Assembly (NCBI GenBank): GCA_012517475.1
Contig: JAAYUV010000100.1
Span: 42,655-106,654 of the forward strand
Length of the DNA stretch: 64,000 nt
Direction: 5' to 3'
Source: Peptococcaceae bacterium
Lineage (GTDB): Bacteria > Bacillota > Desulfitobacteriia > Desulfitobacteriales > Syntrophobotulaceae
Every line of letters starts with the position of its first letter. Position 1 is the stretch's first letter. The notes below the pieces were generated by a model. The model had not been told where the DNA came from. It searched no databases and saw only the letters and a program-made list of their open reading frames with translations. The translations under genes and the position numbers were made by a program. Of this stretch, positions 29,321 to 38,282 are shown in pieces.

Positions 29321-31249
29321 GTGCGTCCTGGCAGGTCGCATGTTCTAGCGGGGGAGGATCCCGCCGGAGTAAGGTCTAGCCAACCGCTCTGTATCGAGTC
29401 TTGGAGGTATTGCGGTAACGTAATATTTTAAGCGTAGACAGAAAGTCAGCGAGGTAGAATTGACTGGGTGGTAAGCCAGCAGTGAACGGTATTGAGCCCC
29501 GAAAATCGTGTAACTAACGAGGAAGGCCGAAGCAGTCGGGAATGTGGAAGGCAACAGCTATTTGTGCGATAAGGCGAGTACAGATAGACACCTCCGGGGT
29601 CGAAGGCCCTACCTAGCTGAACAATAAGAATGTGCGGAAACCCAGGGAGATCCCAGAAGGTCTTTCCGCAAGGAGAGTATGCCGGACAAGCTGAAGAAGC
29701 AAGGAAGGCAAAAGCCACTGGGAAGTCGGATTACTCTAGTAGTACTGATGACTTCAGGTAATGCTGAACGAGGGAAGGAGAGTAACATATGGAACTGCTT
29801 GCAAAGGACACACTAACCGGACGCAGAACCGGAGAAACAGTGAGAACAAAACTTGCAAGCATAGCACAAAGAGCCAAGAGAGATAAAAAGGCAAAGTTTT
29901 GTTCATTAGCACACCTAATGAATAAAGGAACTTTGCGGGAGGCATTCAAGAGATTATCAAGTACAGCAGCCCCAGGGATTGACGGAGAAACCAAGAAAAC
30001 CTATCAAATGAATCTTGAAGAAAACCTAAGTAATTTGCTGACACGACTTAAGCAAGGGTCATATAGACCAACACCAGTTCGCAGAAAATATATACCCAAA
30101 GTAGGAAGCAACAAACTCAGGCCATTGGGCATACCTGTGTTGGAAGACAAGCTGGTACAGAGTGCGCTTACAATAATACTTGAGAGCATTTATGAACAAG
30201 ACTTTCTGGACAACTCCTATGGATTTAGACCGGGGAGAAAACCCCATGATGCATTAAAGGATTTAAGCAGAAACATAGGAACAAAGAAAGTAGGTTATAT
30301 CGTGGATGCTGATATACGGGGCTATTTTGATCATGTTGACCACAAATGGCTTATAACAATGCTTAGTGAAAGAATAAGTGATAGCAAAATACTCAAACTC
30401 ATCAAGAGATTTCTCAAGGCAGGAATAATGGAAGAAGGAAAGTTCGCCAAGACAGAAGAAGGAGTACCGCAGGGAGGAAGCCTATCTCCACTATTGGGAA
30501 ATATCTATCTACACTACGTACTTGACCTGTGGTTTAGCAAGATAGTGGTAAGACACTGTAGGGGGGAAGCGTATCTAACCCGTTATGCGGATGATACAGT
30601 CACCTGCTTCCAATATCAACTAGATGCCGAGAGATTTTACCAAGCACTCAAGAAGCGATTTGAGAAGTTTAACTTGGAAATAGCAGAAGAGAAAACCCGA
30701 ATCATCGAGTTTGGAAGATATGCCAAAAGAGATATCAAAAGGCGAGGAGGAAGAAAGCCGGAAACATTCGACTTTCTGGGACTGACCCATTATTGTGGAA
30801 GAAGTAGAAAAGGTCGCTTTAAGCTAAAATGGAAAACGGCCAGGAAGAAACTCCAAGCCAAGGTTCTAGCATTTACAGATTGGATAAAGGCCAATAGAAA
30901 CCTACCGTTAAAAGATATCTGGGACACGGCAAACTCTAAGCTGAGAGGGCACTACAATTATTATGGGGTAAGTGACAACTGGAAAGGACTTCTAAAATAT
31001 AGGAGGCACATTGAGCGAATACTTTACACATGGCTAAAACGCAGAAGTCAGCGAAGCAAACTGACGTGGCCGCGGTTTAACCAGCTCTTGGAAAGATATC
31101 CGCTAGCAATGCCAAAATCTCTTATAAATCTCAACTCGGCATTTGTGTGAAGAGGGTCATATGTGGAGCCGGATGCCTTAATTGGGCACGTCCGGTTCTG
31201 AAAGGGGCGATACCCCAATCCTCAAGTAGGAAGGGGGTCGTCTACTTAC
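29321..31249 (+). mobile_element. Group II intron with encoded reverse transcriptase
   Basis: The 5' end GTGCG at 29321 matches the group II consensus. About 470 bp of GC-rich, structured non-coding sequence precede the reverse transcriptase gene. After it, domain V is recognisable at 31166-31198: GAGCCGGATGCC and GGGCACGTCCGGTTC, with the catalytic stem intact. A domain VI-like hairpin (GGCGA...TCGTC) follows, and the 3' end lies near CTACTTAC at about 31249; this boundary is uncertain by about 10 bp. The ribozyme and protein both look complete, so the element may be active. It lies within non-coding DNA, not in a gene I can identify. Confidence 0.88.
29789..31150 (+). CDS. ltrA: Group II intron reverse transcriptase/maturase
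   Basis: 453 residues. Reverse transcriptase motifs: PGIDGETKK, LRPLGIPVLEDKLVQSA, the NSYGFRPGR box, DADIRGYFDHVDH, GVPQGGSLSPLLGNIYL and the catalytic TRYADDTVTC. A maturase X domain follows (FDFLGLTHYCGRS...), with the LRGHYNYYGV motif. There is no C-terminal HNH endonuclease, so mobility would use primers other than a protein-cut strand. It helps the intron splice and copies it into DNA. ATG at 29789 follows AAGGAGAG. Confidence 0.94.
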   Translation: MELLAKDTLTGRRTGETVRTKLASIAQRAKRDKKAKFCSLAHLMNKGTLREAFKRLSSTAAPGIDGETKKTYQMNLEENLSNLLTRLKQGSYRPTPVRRKYIPKVGSNKLRPLGIPVLEDKLVQSALTIILESIYEQDFLDNSYGFRPGRKPHDALKDLSRNIGTKKVGYIVDADIRGYFDHVDHKWLITMLSERISDSKILKLIKRFLKAGIMEEGKFAKTEEGVPQGGSLSPLLGNIYLHYVLDLWFSKIVVRHCRGEAYLTRYADDTVTCFQYQLDAERFYQALKKRFEKFNLEIAEEKTRIIEFGRYAKRDIKRRGGRKPETFDFLGLTHYCGRSRKGRFKLKWKTARKKLQAKVLAFTDWIKANRNLPLKDIWDTANSKLRGHYNYYGVSDNWKGLLKYRRHIERILYTWLKRRSQRSKLTWPRFNQLLERYPLAMPKSLINLNSAFV

Positions 31250-31296
31250 CCAAGGGTGCCAGATGTGTGAATTTGGGGAAGACTCAGGCACCACAT

Positions 31297-31331
31297 CCCC
31301 CGCCTAAGATAAGAGCTATCTAAGGCGGGGG
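31297..31331. other. Strong GC hairpin downstream of the intron
   Basis: CCCCCGCCTAAGAT pairs with ATCTAAGGCGGGGG with a single mismatch around AAGAGCT. No T-run follows. The next bases GACGTCGGGAATTCC resemble, inverted, the sequence just before the intron (AGAATTCCCG). Confidence 0.6.
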
Positions 31332-31377
31332 GACGTCGGGAATTCCTATCCGTTATATGACACTGCTAGGTCCTTGC

Positions 31378-31815
31378 TTATTTGGTTAAGAAGGATTTCC
31401 TAATGTTTTGAGAGAGTCCTTCATTCTCCCGAAGAGCCTGATCCTTTTCCCCAAGGGCCTGGTCTCTGTCCGCAATGGCCTGACGCAGCTCCCGGGTACT
31501 CATGCTCCCGACATCGTTATCCGTGATAAATTCCTCCCGTTCCTCTGCCGGAAGCTCAAGGAGGATCACCGCTTGGGTGTAGGTGAAATTTTGCATCGAT
31601 GCAAAATTTGAGCTGTCGTCCCCGTGGGATGAGGCCAGTAGTTTAGGCCCATATTCTTCGAAGAGCTGCATTAGCCTGGTGGCTGTAATCTGAGAGAAAC
31701 TGACCGATTCCTCCAGCCACTTGCCCCATTCCCCATGAGGGAGCAGAGCTTTGGCTTCCTTCAGGCGCCGGTCGATCTCGATGGCGTTGTAAGTAGGACT
31801 TTCATAGTCTGTTGT
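31378..31815 (-). pseudogene. Truncated DUF3102-domain gene
   Basis: The minus strand is open over 146 codons but has no start codon in the preserved family region: a stop lies just before T-T-D-Y-E-S-P-T-Y-N. The DUF3102 pattern is clear: IEIDRRLKEAKALLPHGEWGKWLEESV, RLMQLFEEYG, YTQAVILLELPAEEREEF, then a repeated DQALGEKDQALREN coiled stretch and an early stop. Members are usually phage or mobile-element associated. The N-terminus, and probably the C-terminus, are lost; an internal ATG at 31671 could in principle start a shorter product. Confidence 0.8.
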
Positions 31816-31832
31816 TTAATTGTATTAATTTC

Positions 31833-31900
31833 AGCCGCGATGCCAAGGAGCCGCGGCCAGGAGGGCGCTATCTGCCAAAAGCGGTGGGAGTACGTTACGT
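31833..31900 (+). repeat. Hairpin repeat element, truncated copy (3' half, sense +)
   Basis: GCCGCGATGCC...GGAGGGCGCTATCTGCCAAAAGCGG aligns with the core and 3' end of copy 3 (GGAGGGCGCAATCTGCCGAAAGCGG). Its right end GGAGTACGTTACG resembles copy 5 (GGAGTACGTTGCG). The left half is missing, close to where the DUF3102 gene is also broken, which suggests one rearrangement junction. Confidence 0.7.
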
Positions 31901-31908
31901 AGACTAAA

Positions 31909-31946
31909 GCAAAAAAGAAGGTGCCTTAGCACACCTTCTTTTTTGC
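31909..31946. terminator. Bidirectional terminator, inverted copy of the trxA terminator
   Basis: GCAAAAAAGAAGGTG and CACCTTCTTTTTTGC form a perfect 15-bp stem. Read on the minus strand, the sequence matches the trxA terminator at 28187 through GAAGGTGTGC and GGCACCTTCTTTTTTG. Confidence 0.85.
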
Positions 31947-32032
31947 TTTCTATGTTGAGGTAAATACCATATACTGACTAATTTGACGCTTACTTTTTAT
32001 CTGTATTTAACGGCTTTCAATATCTTCAGACT

Positions 32033-32169
32033 AGTCTCAGTAATGTGTAGACAGCGTAAGCGCGTTACGCATGCGTAACGGGATGCGGAGCGCGGCTGTT
32101 TGCGCCATGGAGGCGTGAAGGCTAGCGGCCTTCACGATCTGCCGGAAGCGCCTATACATTACTGAGACT
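32033..32169 (+). repeat. Hairpin repeat element, copy 2 (137 bp, sense +)
   Basis: GTCTCAGTAATGTGTAG pairs with CTATACATTACTGAGAC (one G:U). Inside are the palindrome CGTTACGCATGCGTAACG, the GCGCGGCTGTTTGCGCC core and an extra hairpin CGTGAAGGC/GCCTTCACG replacing part of the inner stem. Confidence 0.9.
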
Positions 32170-32211
32170 TACCCGGACAATGAAAGGAAAGAATGAAAGG
32201 AAAGTCTGATT

Positions 32212-32490
32212 TTATATTTTCGATTGCTCCCTGAGATCATCCAGCCGCTTGTTGCGGAAATACAGGAGGGCATCGATTCCGACCATGAAAGAGTTAAGTA
32301 AATAAAGGATTAGGACATAATCAAACGAATATAAAATCTTGTGAATAATTCCGGAAAGATAGCCGATAAGTATTACAAACAGGAAAAAAATACTTTTCCC
32401 TTTTGCGGTTCTGGTTTTATATGAGGTATAGATGGAAAACGGCCAGGCAGAACCGAAACAGATTAACATGATCGCTTCAAAAATGCTCAT
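32212..32490 (-). CDS. Small conserved membrane protein
   Basis: 92 residues from the ATG at 32490 (GGCGGTGA upstream), not the farther in-frame codon at 32526. Three predicted membrane helices with the short motifs CFGSAWPFSIYTSYKTRTAKGKS and GYLSGIIHKI. The size and the first motif recall half-SWEET/PQ-loop proteins, but the PQ pair itself is absent. Function unknown. It diverges from the FliK-like gene. Confidence 0.75.
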   Translation of the reverse strand: MSIFEAIMLICFGSAWPFSIYTSYKTRTAKGKSIFFLFVILIGYLSGIIHKILYSFDYVLILYLLNSFMVGIDALLYFRNKRLDDLREQSKI

Positions 32491-32555
32491 TTTTTCACCG
32501 CCAATTAACTTTTTTTGTTGTAACAATGAATATGGAATTAAAGGGTGTTTCCAAT

Positions 32556-33653
32556 ATGCAGATTAATAATACAAGCTTTATCAATCAAATCATCACCGAA
32601 AGCGATCTTTCCAGATTAAAAATCGGACAGCGTCTTCAAGTTGAGATTTTGAGCAACGAGGGAAATCAGGATGAAGCAATTATTTCCCTCAACGGCAAGC
32701 TGGTAAAGGCCAAGCTCGAAGCTCAGGCGCAGACGGGGGACCGTTTTTGGGCTGCAGTGAAAGAATCCGGTGAAAACGGTCTGATCTTAAGCCGGGAAAA
32801 CGTAAGCAATGCTGCATTAAACGGTCTCTCTAAAGAACAGATTGTTTTAATAATGGACAGAGGAACTGGTTTTGATCCGGGAGTTGCCAAGGTTCTCGCT
32901 AATTTTACCGATATAAAAAGCAACAGTACGATATTGCAGCCTTTGTTAAAGAGCAAAAATCCCCAAATACGCAACCTGGTGTCGCTACTATCGGACATTC
33001 TTCCGGATTGGTCAAAGCTTGACGGAAAGAACTACACGCAGCTGCTTAAATATTTTTCCGCATTAGGATTAGACGATGAAAAAGATCTCTATGCTCGTTT
33101 TTCGTCCAAAAATACGGATTTGGATTCCAACCTCCAGTCGGTGAAAGCAAATATATTAAAAATCATCCAGGATCAGGACAATAAATTATCCAAAGAAGAA
33201 AAATCTTCTTTAGAAGCGATACTGGATGAAATAACCGGTCAGCAGCTTTGGATTCAGTCGGGGATCAAAAAAAACGCGTATAGTTTGCTGCATCTGATTT
33301 TACAGGATCAGGGCAGGTTTTACAATTGCGAGATTGCGGTTGAAAGCGCCCGCAAAGGGAAAAGAATGGATCCGGAGCACAGCCATATTGCTCTGCAGGT
33401 TGAAACCCCCAATCTGGGAAAAGTGGGCGCTGATATCATGATTTATGAAAATAAGATGCAGTTATGTATTTTGCATGACGAGATTGATGTGTTGAAACCG
33501 GTTATCCAGGAAGTACAGCAGGATGTTTTCAACAATTTAAATGCGTTGGGACTTCAAATAGAGCGGGTTTCAATCAAATCTTTCAAGGATTTTCCTTATT
33601 TTCAAGAATTTTTGTCCGGTAAGCATCAAAGCGAGGTGGATATAAAAGGATGA
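32556..33653 (+). CDS. FliK-like (hook-length control domain) protein
   Basis: 365 residues from ATG 32556 with AAAGGGTG at 32539-32546; the ATG at 32526 has no ribosome site. A helical N-terminal half is followed by a C-terminal domain ([29 protein letters not shown]) like that of FliK hook-length proteins. It overlaps by four bases (ATGA) with an FlhB-like small protein. The same pair, far from flagellar genes, is known as ylqG-ylqH in Bacillus. Its function outside flagella is not established. Confidence 0.75.
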   Translation: MQINNTSFINQIITESDLSRLKIGQRLQVEILSNEGNQDEAIISLNGKLVKAKLEAQAQTGDRFWAAVKESGENGLILSRENVSNAALNGLSKEQIVLIMDRGTGFDPGVAKVLANFTDIKSNSTILQPLLKSKNPQIRNLVSLLSDILPDWSKLDGKNYTQLLKYFSALGLDDEKDLYARFSSKNTDLDSNLQSVKANILKIIQDQDNKLSKEEKSSLEAILDEITGQQLWIQSGIKKNAYSLLHLILQDQGRFYNCEIAVESARKGKRMDPEHSHIALQVETPNLGKVGADIMIYENKMQLCILHDEIDVLKPVIQEVQQDVFNNLNALGLQIERVSIKSFKDFPYFQEFLSGKHQSEVDIKG

Positions 33654-33934
33654 AAAATGATAAGCCTATTCGTAAAAAAGCGGCTGCAATCGCTTATGAT
33701 CATATCGGAGTGCCAAAAGTAGTTGCCAAAGGGGATGGGTTGGTAGCACAAAAAATCATTGAGTTCGCCCGAGAAAAGGGAATACCGGTTCAAAGCAACG
33801 AGACCCTTGTTGAGGCTTTGATGCAGGTGGAATTATCGGCGGAAATTCCTCCGGAACTTTACCAGGCTGTTGCTGAAGTTTTAGCATTCATTTATAGAAT
33901 GGACAAAAAGAAATCCAAATCGTTTCATATTTAA
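33650..33934 (+). CDS. FlhB C-terminal-domain-like protein (YlqH/FlhX type)
   Basis: 94 residues matching only the cytoplasmic C-terminal domain of Flh[36 protein letters not shown] and [18 protein letters not shown]. The autocleavage NPTH motif of full-length FlhB is absent, and so are the membrane helices. It is translationally coupled to the FliK-like gene. Its stop overlaps the convergent gene by four bases. Confidence 0.88.
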   Translation: MKNDKPIRKKAAAIAYDHIGVPKVVAKGDGLVAQKIIEFAREKGIPVQSNETLVEALMQVELSAEIPPELYQAVAEVLAFIYRMDKKKSKSFHI

Positions 33935-34245
33935 ATTTTTTTGGAATTTTTCTTGCGGTTCAGCTGCTTTTGGGCCAGTATTTCCGCAACCTTTCCGCTG
34001 TCACCCAGTTCCAATCCTTGAAGGCGCCATTCCCGAAATGTTCTCCAAAATTGCTGTTCAGTAATTGTATAGGTGTATTTTTCCACTTCTTCATCATAAG
34101 GCCAAAATACATCAACCCAAAGTTCGCATCTGCTGCTGAGTACAAGTACATAGTGATGTAACTCGGGGTTCACTGTGTCCAGATTTCTCATCAAAATATG
34201 TGACCGGCCGTTGGGATAATCGGTCTGTAAGTATGTAAGCTTCAT
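33931..34245 (-). CDS. Hypothetical cytosolic protein
   Basis: 104 residues, no signal peptide, rich in W/Y ([33 protein letters not shown]). The TTC/CAT start region is preceded on the minus strand by AAGGAGG. No family is recognised. Convergent with the FlhB-like gene; the two stops share a TTTAAA. Confidence 0.7.
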   Translation of the reverse strand: MKLTYLQTDYPNGRSHILMRNLDTVNPELHHYVLVLSSRCELWVDVFWPYDEEVEKYTYTITEQQFWRTFREWRLQGLELGDSGKVAEILAQKQLNRKKNSKKI

Positions 34246-34338
34246 TCCTGTCCTCCTTAAACCCTTGGCTATTCATAGTATAGCATGAATCGTATTGTCA
34301 AATAACCACTTTTCTTAGTAAACTAAATACAATCACGC

Positions 34339-34368
34339 TATAATTAACCTAATACAGTGTATTAGGTT
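34339..34368 (+). promoter_or_regulatory. -10 box followed by a perfect 10-bp inverted repeat, upstream of dinG
   Basis: TATAAT at 34339-34344 is followed at 34346-34368 by AACCTAATAC-AGT-GTATTAGGTT, then TTTTTGAATTTT. The repeat covers the expected transcription start. It could be an operator or, as RNA, a hairpin with a T-run acting as an attenuator. It is not a LexA-type box. Confidence 0.6.
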
Positions 34369-34433
34369 TTTGAATTTTGGTGATTTGGTTTATATTTATT
34401 CAATGTAAGAGTGCAGGAAGGGAGCATACCCTG

Positions 34434-37118
34434 TTGGATCATTCCGTTGTAGTACTGTCGTTCATTGCACCGAAAAAATCTCTGGATTCTTACCAGTTTG
34501 CAGCCCTGAAAATTGAAAGGGGTTTAAGACCGGAATATCTTTTTTATTCTTATCGTGATAAAAACCCTGCCGAAATTGACTTCCTGAAGAAAAGCGTGAA
34601 AAGTTTTCTTCAGGGTGCTTCCGTATTTGTTACAGATCAAGATACGATATATAGGATGGAAAAGGCTTTAGAAATCACGTTGAACCCTAAAGAAGTGTAT
34701 CTGATCAGCGAACTTATCCTCCTGCTTTATCCGGCTTTCTCCAAATTGAGTCCGGAAGAACTCTGTACAAAACTGGGGATCAAATTTGGCAAACGATTTC
34801 GTTCTGAGGCCCATAAAGAGTGCAGGTTAGGCATAGGGTTTTTACAACACTGCCATGCAAGAGGCTTAGCTTCCGATATAGGCTATCTTAACAGAATGGA
34901 AGAGTATACGGAGGGGCTAAGTATTGCGCAATGGCTGGTGTGGTTAAAAAAAGAAATTGTCAAAAACTATCCTGATCGCGCAATTCAAACAGGTTCGTAT
35001 TTAAAAGAGGAGAATATTTCTCTCTTTGAGGAAGATTTTAGTTCAAGCCAAATCGATGAGAAATACCACTCCCCTGATTGGGTTATAAACTGTTTTCAGG
35101 CAGGGGGATTATTGTCTCAAAACCTGCCGGGGTATGAAGACCGCTTTATTCAGGTAAAAATGGCGGGGGATATTTTGAGAGGTTTTCAGGAGTCCTCAGA
35201 CATTTTAATTGAGGCAGGAACCGGTACGGGAAAATCGATTGCTTATTTGATTCCTGCCTTATGGTGGGCAAAATTGAATCAAAAACGAGTTGTTATTGCC
35301 ACCCATACCATCACGCTCCAAGAACAGCTCTATGGCAAGGATTTGCCTTTTCTGCAAAAAATCCTGCCATTTGATTTTAAGACAGCTTTACTGAAAGGAA
35401 AAAACAATTATGTGTGTTTACATACCTTTTTTCAGGAGCCCGCCAATATAGAAATGTCTTCTGACAATGAACGGCTTGCCCGGGCAGGCATGTTTTCCTG
35501 GATAAGGGATACGAATACCGGGGATTTGGGGGAACTGCCTTATTCGGTTAACTTTAGTCCCACCTGGAAGAGATATGGGGCGGATCATGGCATTTGTATC
35601 CCGAATGAGTGCCGGTATGCCGGACAGTGTTTTATGTTAAAAGCAAGAAAAAGGGCTGAAGAGGCTGATCTTATTGTTGTCAATCATTCATTGTTATTGG
35701 CTGACGTAAAAACCAATTATAATATCTTGCCGGAATATAATGATCTGGTGATTGACGAAGCGCATCACCTTTACCAAACAGCCCTTAAACAATTAGGATT
35801 TGAACTAAGCTTTGAGCAGATTTACAGACAAACAGAACAGTTAAAAAGCGGACTATTCTACCGGTTGAAAAAAGAACTGCCTGCTTGGCAGGCAATCTTT
35901 CCCTTAGTTGATTGGCATGGAGTTCTGGAGAGTTTTGAAAAACTCTCTCTTTCCTGTGAAAAAATCACGGAACAAGCCAAAGAATTATTCGGCTTGGGAA
36001 AACAACTGCTTGCGGGTCGCCAAAACCTTAGTCTGACAGAGGAGAAGGTTGGAAAAGATGTATTTGCAGCGTTTGAAGTTTCTATAGAAAATTTAACCGT
36101 AAGATTAAACGAGTTAGTCCAGATCCTCGACCGGCTTAATGCTTGCTTATACATAGAAAGTCAGCAATTAGAGCTTGTTCATTATGACATTTTGAAGAAT
36201 AAAAATGACCTGGTCGAGATGGCAGAAGGTTTAAAGTCAATTAAAACCAAAGGAGAAAACACCCGCGTTACTTACCTGGAAAAAGGAAAAGTAGTATATT
36301 TGAAAAACACGATTATTGATGTGGCAGGGATTCTTCGTGAAAAGATTTTTGATAAGAATAATTGTACCATCCTTACTTCGGCAACATTAAGTGTCTCGGA
36401 AGATTTTTCCTACTTTGCGAGGGATGTGGGACTGGATCAATTTCGCAGTATCCGGCTCGAGTCCCCCTTTGATTATGAAAGTCAGATGTTATTCAGTGTT
36501 GTCAATGATATTCCTATCAACCTTAGCGCGCAGGAGTCCCTTGCGGTACGGGCTGCCTCTTTTATTTGGCAAATTGCAGAAATGATGCAGGGAAGGACCC
36601 TGGTTTTATTTACTTCGTATCGTTACCTGCAGTTAGTACGGGATGAACTGCTATCCAAACAGTGGAATACTGACCTGCAGGTATTGGCTCAAGGGATTGA
36701 CGGCAGCAGAGAAGATCTGCTCCAATTGTTCATGAAGGATAAGAATACCATCCTTCTCGGAACAAGCAGTTTTTGGGAAGGAATAGATGTCCCCGGCGAA
36801 GCGCTCAGATGTGTAATCATGACAAAACTTCCTTTCATGCCGCCTGATAATCCGATTATGGAAGCAAAAGCCAGACTCATGGAAAACCAGGGAATGGATC
36901 CGTTCCGTGAACTGCACCTGCCGGAAGCCATCATCCGGTTCAAGCAGGGATTTGGACGCTTGATCAGAACAAAAGAGGATAAAGGGGTTGTTGTTCTTCT
37001 GGATGATAGGGTTATAAAAAAGCAATACGGAAAACTATTTATTCAATCCCTGCCCATCAGGTCATACTTTCAGGGAAGTTCAGCCAAAGTGATTCAACAA
37101 ATTGGCCGCTGGGTTTAG
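34434..37118 (+). CDS. dinG: DinG-family ATP-dependent DNA helicase
   Basis: 894 residues from the TTG at 34434 (GGAAGGGAG at 34414-34422). XPD-like superfamily 2 helicase: Walker A EAGTGTGKSIAYL, VIATHTITLQEQL, DEAH box VIDEAHHLY, TSATLS, and the C-terminal GTSSFWEGIDVPGE and FGRLIRT motifs. Four cysteines (NYVCLH, GICIPNEC, GQCF) probably bind a 4Fe-4S cluster. In other Firmicute DinG the N-terminus is a DEDD exonuclease with DxE; here the equivalent VVVLSFIAPKK lacks the acidic pair, so the nuclease looks inactive. Confidence 0.9.
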   Translation: MDHSVVVLSFIAPKKSLDSYQFAALKIERGLRPEYLFYSYRDKNPAEIDFLKKSVKSFLQGASVFVTDQDTIYRMEKALEITLNPKEVYLISELILLLYPAFSKLSPEELCTKLGIKFGKRFRSEAHKECRLGIGFLQHCHARGLASDIGYLNRMEEYTEGLSIAQWLVWLKKEIVKNYPDRAIQTGSYLKEENISLFEEDFSSSQIDEKYHSPDWVINCFQAGGLLSQNLPGYEDRFIQVKMAGDILRGFQESSDILIEAGTGTGKSIAYLIPALWWAKLNQKRVVIATHTITLQEQLYGKDLPFLQKILPFDFKTALLKGKNNYVCLHTFFQEPANIEMSSDNERLARAGMFSWIRDTNTGDLGELPYSVNFSPTWKRYGADHGICIPNECRYAGQCFMLKARKRAEEADLIVVNHSLLLADVKTNYNILPEYNDLVIDEAHHLYQTALKQLGFELSFEQIYRQTEQLKSGLFYRLKKELPAWQAIFPLVDWHGVLESFEKLSLSCEKITEQAKELFGLGKQLLAGRQNLSLTEEKVGKDVFAAFEVSIENLTVRLNELVQILDRLNACLYIESQQLELVHYDILKNKNDLVEMAEGLKSIKTKGENTRVTYLEKGKVVYLKNTIIDVAGILREKIFDKNNCTILTSATLSVSEDFSYFARDVGLDQFRSIRLESPFDYESQMLFSVVNDIPINLSAQESLAVRAASFIWQIAEMMQGRTLVLFTSYRYLQLVRDELLSKQWNTDLQVLAQGIDGSREDLLQLFMKDKNTILLGTSSFWEGIDVPGEALRCVIMTKLPFMPPDNPIMEAKARLMENQGMDPFRELHLPEAIIRFKQGFGRLIRTKEDKGVVVLLDDRVIKKQYGKLFIQSLPIRSYFQGSSAKVIQQIGRWV

Positions 37119-37262
37119 ACTATACTTTAAAAATAATATTATTTAGCTCAGAAGGATGGACATATGCTTTCTGCCTGATTATAATAACCATAATGTTATC
37201 TGCTTTTGAGAAGAATTTACAACAATGGATATATATATTTCTTGCAATTGGGAGAGTGTATG

Positions 37263-37793
37263 ATGATGTTCGGAAAAACCTTTGATACCCGAATCCTGCC
37301 ATGTATTTTTACTTCAGCAAATCTGTTTTTCGGTTTTCTTGCGATCATTTTCGCAATGGATCACCACCTGCGTTCGGCTGCGGGGATGATTTTGTTATCA
37401 GTTCTTATGGACTCTCTTGACGGTAAAGTTGCCCGAAAGTTAAAAGCCAGTTCGGATTTTGGAAAAGAGCTGGATTCTTTAAGCGATGTTATTTCGTTTG
37501 GTTTAGCACCGGCAGTACTTATCTATGTTTTTGTTTATCAAAACCATTGGCCTCTTTGGGGCGCTTTGGTTTCAGGATTGTTTACCCTGTGTGGGGCCCT
37601 AAGATTGGCGCGGTTTAATATTCTTTGCAGTACAGATTATTTTGTCGGCGTACCGATAACCTTTGCTGGGGGGTTCATGGCCTTGCTTCTCTTGTTTTTC
37701 GATAGAATACCCTGGGAGGTTTATCCCGTAGCCATGTCCGTCTTGGCGGTCCTGATGGTTTCCTCCCTGCAGGTGCCGAAACTTGGAAAGTAG
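37263..37793 (+). CDS. pssA: CDP-diacylglycerol-serine O-phosphatidyltransferase
   Basis: 176 residues from ATG 37263 (ATGs at 37260 and 37266 are equally possible; GGGAGAG lies just upstream). The CDP-alcohol phosphotransferase signature is complete: DSLDGKVAR, then G and D-SLS-D in FGKELDSLSD. Membrane enzyme with about six helices, making phosphatidylserine, the precursor of phosphatidylethanolamine. No psd gene is adjacent. It follows dinG in the same direction after a 144-bp gap. Confidence 0.92.
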   Translation: MMFGKTFDTRILPCIFTSANLFFGFLAIIFAMDHHLRSAAGMILLSVLMDSLDGKVARKLKASSDFGKELDSLSDVISFGLAPAVLIYVFVYQNHWPLWGALVSGLFTLCGALRLARFNILCSTDYFVGVPITFAGGFMALLLLFFDRIPWEVYPVAMSVLAVLMVSSLQVPKLGK

Positions 37794-37830
37794 GAAATTT
37801 CTTTTTAACATGGATTTCACCCCTGAAGTG

Positions 37831-37866
37831 ACCTGTGCATATAGTAATGCACAGGTGATTTTGTTT
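37831..37866 (+). terminator. Terminator after pssA
   Basis: ACCTGTGCAT and ATGCACAGGT form a perfect 10-bp stem around ATAGTA, followed by GATTTTGTTT. Confidence 0.75.
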
Positions 37867-37880
37867 AAGGGGGTATTTTT

Positions 37881-38228
37881 ATGGCTCAGCCAATTGATTG
37901 GTCGAACATAGGAGTAAGAATAGTTCAAGGACTCAATACAACAATTGATGCCGTAAGACAGTTGGATCCTCAGGAAGCAGCATTGGTGATGAAACTGCTT
38001 GGTAAAACCTGTACCAAGATGATGAAGGAGGGAGTAGGGCATCAATTTGGGATAGCAATGATTGAAACCAGTGAAAAATTAGTTTTAAAAGACAAGTTGG
38101 TTTTTGAGGATGTTATTAAAATGCTGACTGCTATTGTAGGTAAATTGTATTTCACCGCCAAGACAGCTGAAGAAATTGAATTGGTAAAACAGCTGGAAGA
38201 GGCTGTTAAAAGTTACCACGTCGTATAA
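37881..38228 (+). CDS. Hypothetical cytosolic protein
   Basis: 115 residues, helical, no signal or membrane segment. The sequence has ARQLDPQEAA-like VRQLDPQEAALVMKLLGKTCTKMMKE. No family is recognised. AAGGGGGTATTTTT precedes the ATG. It lies between the pssA terminator and the spoVM-like peptide gene. Confidence 0.65.
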   Translation: MAQPIDWSNIGVRIVQGLNTTIDAVRQLDPQEAALVMKLLGKTCTKMMKEGVGHQFGIAMIETSEKLVLKDKLVFEDVIKMLTAIVGKLYFTAKTAEEIELVKQLEEAVKSYHVV

Positions 38229-38282
38229 CGAAAGTTATCAGGCATAGATATATTCCAGAAACTGTTTTAAGGGGGTGATTCG

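Noticed and set aside
31378..31671. DUF3102 gene as an intact short protein
   Set aside because: The family region continues upstream of the internal ATG without a start, so the N-terminus is lost.
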